Assembly: GCA_028817755.1 (NCBI GenBank)
Contig: JAPPPA010000136.1
Coordinates: 1 to 9,981, forward strand
DNA from: Gammaproteobacteria bacterium
Lineage (GTDB): Bacteria; Pseudomonadota; Gammaproteobacteria; JAPPPA01
Length of the DNA: 9,981 nucleotides
Direction: 5' to 3'
The position numbers and the translations under genes are program-made. A model generated the notes under the pieces. That model ran no database searches, was not told where the DNA came from, and saw only the letters and a list, made by a program, of their open reading frames with translations. Position 1 is the first letter of the stretch. Every line of letters begins with the position of its first letter. Shown piece by piece: positions 5,654 through 9,981 of this stretch.

Positions 5654-6541
5654 ATGACAGTAAGGGTAAATCACCCTGTAAGTGGAGTGGCTGTGCGCGC
5701 CTCTCGCTTGCGCGTGGGGGATTTAGAAACAGCTAATATTGACTCGCGACAGCGCAATGCTGCTCGTGGGTTTTCTGCTGTTCGCCTGAAAACTGTTGTT
5801 TCTCAATGCATGCAATACACCTACCTGTATGCGTTGGTCTCTCTATTTTCACGTGCTTTAGTGGGTAGTTATTCGGTTGTCTTTAAAGCCGTATTGCCTG
5901 CTGTATTGATCAAATTGTGGGCCCTGGGTCTCGTTTGGTCGGATTCGTCACTTGGTGTGTTTTTCCGTAACCCATTGTTAGCTATAAAGAACTGGCTTGT
6001 AGGGGCTTCTCCTAAGAGAGCGGCTGTTGCGGTGGCTTGGTCTGTTGGGGCATTTGGTGCTCAAGTGGCTCATGCTGATGTTATAGGGCATGAAGTGGCG
6101 GTTAGTGGCGATGTGGCGGCTGTTGAGTGTGCTGTTGAGTACTCCGATTCTGTTTTGGAAGAGTTTCTCAATGTGGCTTCGCCGCTTGTGGCGGATGTGC
6201 CTAAAGAGTTGCGTATCAACTTAATTCGCAAGGATTTAGATGGGCGAGCATCTGGGCCTGTTTCGAGTCATATTTGTTCGTATCAAGACTTATTGGCATC
6301 CCCTCGTGGGCCGCCGCTTGGGCTGGATGGTGTTTTCGTAAGCGGGTCACAGCGTTTGCGGGGGGGTGTCTGGTTTGAACCAATGTTTAATGGCGCTGAC
6401 TCTAATCAGAGTGTCGGCGTTAAGTCGTTTCGGAATTTAAAGAATTTTGTAAGTCGTGACTGGCATGCAGCTGGAGAGTTTTCTTTGGTGGCTGAGCTGG
6501 TTGCGACTTTTTTGTTTATTGCTAAGGAGCAAAAGGCATGA
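5654..6541 (+). CDS. Uncharacterised membrane/exported protein, first gene of pair
   Basis: I do not recognise this 295-residue protein. The start is supported by AGGTGA at 5644-5649. The N-terminal 50 residues are basic and polar. A hydrophobic zone follows at about 55-95 (YLYALVSLFSRALVGSY, then AVLPAVLIKLWALGLVW), long enough for one or two membrane helices. A second hydrophobic stretch at 123-141 follows KR and ends QVAHA-D, which looks like a signal peptidase I site after Ala141, although unusually far from the N-terminus. Residues 142-295 would then lie in the periplasm. That part is soluble-looking, has Cys159 and Cys208 as a possible disulfide pair, and ends in a hydrophobic helix (ELVATFLFIA) plus KEQKA. 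The stop overlaps the next start as ATGA, so the two proteins are probably made together. A run of seven Gs lies at 6360-6366. A role in export or anchoring of the downstream protein is only a guess from context. Confidence 0.8.
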   Translation: MTVRVNHPVSGVAVRASRLRVGDLETANIDSRQRNAARGFSAVRLKTVVSQCMQYTYLYALVSLFSRALVGSYSVVFKAVLPAVLIKLWALGLVWSDSSLGVFFRNPLLAIKNWLVGASPKRAAVAVAWSVGAFGAQVAHADVIGHEVAVSGDVAAVECAVEYSDSVLEEFLNVASPLVADVPKELRINLIRKDLDGRASGPVSSHICSYQDLLASPRGPPLGLDGVFVSGSQRLRGGVWFEPMFNGADSNQSVGVKSFRNLKNFVSRDWHAAGEFSLVAELVATFLFIAKEQKA

Positions 6542-9500
6542 GTAGCCTGAATCAAAAACGTCGAGTTTCGTTTTCGCCTGTACAAAGGTTGAAAGCGGCT
6601 TTTGATGCTTTGGTTATAGCGAGGCTCCTGGCGAACAGGGTTCAAACCGCTTCGAATGGCTCGGCGCGCCTCCGGGAGGGTGTTGCTGTGACTTTGTTGA
6701 CTGCTGTTCTGACTGCCTTTGCTGGGGTTGCTTATGCTGGTACGCCGGTTAATAGCTGGACGACGGACTGGGTTGGTGGTTTGGGTAGTGGTGGTGACTA
6801 TACGGCGGCCGGTAATGGTGGTCCTTACAGTGGTGCTACCTCTTACCTAGTTGATTACAACGGCTTTGGTCGTCGTATTGTCGATTTTTCAGTGGGTGGG
6901 GAGACTTATGTTCCGGGAGCTAAGGCTTCTAAAGTTAACGTTAATCGTGTTGCGAATGGCAACGTAAGTGGCCCTAGGCAGCAGATAGCCAATGGTTTTT
7001 GGCGCCAGGGTGCTGCGGCCAATGAGTTGGACTTTTTGTCGCAAGAGTTGAAGACGGCTGAAGATATTCTCTTGAATGGCCTCCTGACTACGGCGGTCGA
7101 AAACCCGTTCAATAACGACCAGATGAATGTTGAGCGTATTGACTGGGTTTGGGAGTCCGGTATTACGGCACCGGCAAATACCGCTGAAAATGGCTTCTTG
7201 GTTATGGAGCGCAATGGTAATAACGCATTTAAAGTGGCGGCAATTACCGCTATTGATGGTTTGGGTAATCCGACCGCTTTTGGGGCGTTGCATGATGGCT
7301 TGGTCACGAATTATGGTACTGCAGGGTGGCAGCCGTCTGATAATTTGACTGAAGGCAAATGGGTTTTAACGCGTACAAACGTTGCGGGTACAAATGATCC
7401 TAGGCCGTATTCGGACGTAACAAACCAGCCCGTTAGGGCGCAATATGTTTCTTATAGTGACCTAGGGATTTCTCAGGGCACCACCTTTTACGGCTATGCG
7501 TTGTTCCCGCCGGATGTTACCTCTGGCATGAATTTGGTGACTTTGAGCAATGTGCCTACTAACTCTGCTGGTGAGACTTTTGGTGGTGACTGGTATGGCG
7601 GCGGGCAATACATTTACCGGACTGGGGGTTATTACGAGCCAACGGTGAATAGCTTTGGTGATATTCAAACAGACCCTAACCCGGATTATGTGGCTTCTTG
7701 TGCGACCGAAATTGCGGTGGTTCTAGATAGTTCGGGATCAATTGGGAATTCGGGTATTACTCAAGATGTACGCGATGCATTTATGGCATTTGCCGATCAA
7801 TTGAATTTGAATCGTCAGCTGGTTCATCCGACTGCTGATGTGAAATTGTCGGTTGTTCAGTTTGCAAGCCAGGCGTCGACCGATATTGTGGGTTTGAGTG
7901 TGACCAATAGCACGCTCGCAAATGAGTTTTCTGATTACATCAACAATGATTATGCGAACCCTAGTGGTGGTACGCACTACGAGGCGGCCTTCGACGAAGT
8001 TGATGCTTTGTCATCGCGTGAATTTGACTATGTTCTTTTCATGTCGGATGGCCGCCCAACCTATTGGCATGATCCGGATGAGAATCTGCGTGGTTCAGGT
8101 ACGGACGCTGCGACACAGGGTGATTTCACCACTGGTATTGCTGTTACTGGGCCTCAAAACGTTCTAAACAGTACTTTCGAAGCGGCGCCTATTGCCAATC
8201 AAATTAAGAACGATGGAACGCATATTTACTTTATTGGTATTGATGATGGCTCTGCGTTCTCAACCGGTACTGGTTTGGATGTAATTGAAGCCATTACTGA
8301 TGATAATAATTCAGTTGAGTTTGACCCGGTCCTGGGGAATGCGGGTGTGGCCGATTACATAATTGGTGACGCGGTAACGCTGGCTACTCGTTTGCGCCAG
8401 TTGGTTGAATTGACTTGCCCGCCGGTCACATTGATTTCTGGCAATGTCTACAACGACCTTAATGTAGACAATGATTTTGATAGCCCGGCAGAAGATTGGG
8501 ATGCTGCTGATGGTTCGGTATATGTGGCTATTCTTGATGCTGCTAGTAACAGCGTGCTTGAGGTGCAAGATGCCTCAAGTGACGGCAATTATGAGTTTAC
8601 CGGCTATGACGTGGGTGATTATGAGATCGTAATTACGCGTTTTCAGCCCCAGATTGGCGACGTAATTAATTCGGCTACACCGCCAATCGGTTGGGAATTT
8701 CAGAACCCCAACAATGGTACGTTAGACGTAACAGTGGTGGCGAATACTTATCTCTATGAAAACAATGATTTTGGATTAATAGAGCTGCCTCCGAGTGCTG
8801 AGCAATGTTGGGTCATGCACGACGATGAGGCGGTGGGCGCTGGTACAGGTGGGCGTTTGCAAACTATTGAGCTCGTAAGTGGCGATGAGGTTGGGTTTGC
8901 AAACCGTTCGGGTGATCCGGCCATCGAGGATATTGCTGTAGATCCCGTTACGGGAACTATATACGGGTCGGCTCAGAACCAATTGGGCACATTCAATGCA
9001 AATGGCGATTTTGTTGCTCTTGGTAATTTCCCGACGGATCGCGACCATGTTTATGCTTTAGCCTTTGATCCAGTGACAGGGGTCTTGCTCGCTCTTGATA
9101 GGAATGATGGGCTTTTGTTTGCGGTGAATAGGGCGACAGGGGCTTACATTGAGGGCTACTTTGCCGGAAATGACACGTTGTCAATTTCAGGGGCTTCAAA
9201 TATTGAGTCATTAGCTATTCATCCAACAACGGGGGTTGCGTATGTCAGCAACCGCTTTAGCTTATTTACCCTAAATTTAACTACTGGCGCTGCTGCCGCT
9301 GTTGGTTCTCATGCGCTCTCTCCAGCGCGTATACAGGGTTTATCGTTTACCTCGACTGGCGATTTGGTGGGAGTAACTGATGACACTACTAACCTCTCAA
9401 CAAGTTATGAAAACTCGCTGTATGACATAGATATTGCGACAGGTGCGGCGAGTAACCAGCGTCCATTAGATTTTGATGACTATGTTGGCGTTGCTTGTCG

Positions 9501-9981
9501 TGATGTAACGCTGGTTTTAAACACGGTTGATCTGGAAGTTCAAAAAACAGTTAGCCCAGCGGCTCCAAAAGCTGGGGAGTCGGTTGTATATACTGTCGTT
9601 GTTTACAATGCGGGCTTCCCAGATGTTCAAAATGCGGTCTTCACGGATGATGTTCCTAGTGAAATGACTGGCGTCACTTGGACTTGTTCTAGTGTTGATG
9701 GTGGAAGTTGTGGGACGGCGTCGGGCTCGGGTGATATTTCCGCCAATGTCGACATCCCTTATGGCTCCAGCGTGACCTTTACAATTAACGCAACAGTTGC
9801 TCCGGGTACGGTGGGTGATGTTGTAAACGTGGCGGTTATTGCTCCACCTGCGGGGATTACCGATTCGGATCCTAGTGATAATGATGATTCTGCCACCGTA
9901 ACGTTGATTTCGTCGCCAACGATTGCGAAAGCGTTCAACCCAAGCCCAATTGGCGTGGGAGAGACCAGCACCTTGACCTTA
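6538..9981 (+). CDS. Large exported VWA / SdrD-B / DUF11 repeat protein, 3'-truncated by window edge
   Basis: The frame is open for 1148 codons with no stop before the edge. The ATG overlaps the previous stop (ATGA), with AAGGAG at 6524-6529 in ideal position. Domains in order: polar, basic N-terminal extension (1-47); hydrophobic signal core (48-62) with AGVAYA and likely cleavage after Ala67; an unassigned Gly/Asn/Tyr-rich region (68-387); a VWA domain (about 391-626) with complete MIDAS, DxSxS at Asp397-Ser399-Ser401, Thr479 and Asp504, flanked by Cys388 and Cys627 that could form a disulfide; an SdrD-B/prealbumin-like domain (about 630-750) with NDLNVDNDFD and DGNYEFTGYDVGDYEIVI; a propeller-like region (about 757-993) with DPVTG-type repeats; a DUF11 repeat (998-1121); and the start of another (from 1126, SPTIAKAFNPSP). 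This points to a metal-dependent surface adhesin or matrix protein. More repeats and a C-terminal anchor are expected outside the window; neither is visible. Confidence 0.92.
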   Translation, partial: MSSLNQKRRVSFSPVQRLKAAFDALVIARLLANRVQTASNGSARLREGVAVTLLTAVLTAFAGVAYAGTPVNSWTTDWVGGLGSGGDYTAAGNGGPYSGATSYLVDYNGFGRRIVDFSVGGETYVPGAKASKVNVNRVANGNVSGPRQQIANGFWRQGAAANELDFLSQELKTAEDILLNGLLTTAVENPFNNDQMNVERIDWVWESGITAPANTAENGFLVMERNGNNAFKVAAITAIDGLGNPTAFGALHDGLVTNYGTAGWQPSDNLTEGKWVLTRTNVAGTNDPRPYSDVTNQPVRAQYVSYSDLGISQGTTFYGYALFPPDVTSGMNLVTLSNVPTNSAGETFGGDWYGGGQYIYRTGGYYEPTVNSFGDIQTDPNPDYVASCATEIAVVLDSSGSIGNSGITQDVRDAFMAFADQLNLNRQLVHPTADVKLSVVQFASQASTDIVGLSVTNSTLANEFSDYINNDYANPSGGTHYEAAFDEVDALSSREFDYVLFMSDGRPTYWHDPDENLRGSGTDAATQGDFTTGIAVTGPQNVLNSTFEAAPIANQIKNDGTHIYFIGIDDGSAFSTGTGLDVIEAITDDNNSVEFDPVLGNAGVADYIIGDAVTLATRLRQLVELTCPPVTLISGNVYNDLNVDNDFDSPAEDWDAADGSVYVAILDAASNSVLEVQDASSDGNYEFTGYDVGDYEIVITRFQPQIGDVINSATPPIGWEFQNPNNGTLDVTVVANTYLYENNDFGLIELPPSAEQCWVMHDDEAVGAGTGGRLQTIELVSGDEVGFANRSGDPAIEDIAVDPVTGTIYGSAQNQLGTFNANGDFVALGNFPTDRDHVYALAFDPVTGVLLALDRNDGLLFAVNRATGAYIEGYFAGNDTLSISGASNIESLAIHPTTGVAYVSNRFSLFTLNLTTGAAAAVGSHALSPARIQGLSFTSTGDLVGVTDDTTNLSTSYENSLYDIDIATGAASNQRPLDFDDYVGVACRDVTLVLNTVDLEVQKTVSPAAPKAGESVVYTVVVYNAGFPDVQNAVFTDDVPSEMTGVTWTCSSVDGGSCGTASGSGDISANVDIPYGSSVTFTINATVAPGTVGDVVNVAVIAPPAGITDSDPSDNDDSATVTLISSPTIAKAFNPSPIGVGETSTLTL

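Noticed and set aside
6889..9971. Multiple short frames on both strands within the large repeat protein
   Set aside because: The plus-strand frame from 6538 is continuous and carries recognisable domains throughout; the others are shadows.
1..9981. CRISPR array, insertion sequence, tRNA or rRNA gene
   Set aside because: No regularly spaced direct repeats, transposase-like protein, terminal inverted repeats or tRNA-like cloverleaf were seen on reading both strands.

Overview
The window reads as a chromosomal segment of a gammaproteobacterium. The visible ATP synthase order is gamma-beta-epsilon (atpG-atpD-atpC), followed by glmU and then a sigma-32 gene. The AtpD, GlmU and RpoH sequences resemble those of Pseudomonas and the marine Cellvibrionales. 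That lineage is inferred from recalled protein sequences, not from a search. All recognised genes are on the plus strand.

Bases 1-2674 hold the 3' end of the F-type ATP synthase operon: atpG (5' end outside the window), atpD and atpC, closed by a strong intrinsic terminator. Small hairpins sit in both gene gaps, and the one before atpD contains its Shine-Dalgarno sequence. Bases 2693-4104 hold glmU, the bifunctional enzyme that makes UDP-GlcNAc, with its own -10 box.

Bases 4145-5143 hold rpoH (heat-shock sigma factor). Immediately upstream is a perfect CIRCE operator (TTAGCACTC-N9-GAGTGCTAA), the binding site of the HrcA repressor. A promoter-like pair overlaps it, with its -35 in the CIRCE spacer and its -10 only 7 bases from the ATG. 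No Shine-Dalgarno is visible, so the mRNA may be leaderless. This would make sigma-32 synthesis depend on HrcA, linking two heat-shock systems that usually run in parallel. Two tandem terminators follow rpoH.

Bases 5144-5653 are a gene-poor stretch. It has one perfect DnaA box and degenerate copies in the same orientation, a 9-bp hairpin, and a run of hairpins just before the next gene. A possible 33-codon upstream ORF overlaps those hairpins and ends inside the next gene's Shine-Dalgarno.

Bases 5654-9981 hold an apparently uncharacterised two-gene unit. The first gene encodes a 295-residue protein I do not recognise, with membrane segments and an internal signal-peptide-like stretch. The second starts by an ATGA overlap and stays open to the window edge (1148 codons). 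It encodes a large exported protein with a long N-terminal extension before its signal sequence, an unassigned domain, a VWA domain with complete MIDAS, an SdrD-B-like domain, a propeller-like repeat region, one full DUF11 repeat and the start of another. It looks like a surface adhesin or matrix protein. The first gene may help its export or anchoring, but nothing in its sequence proves this.
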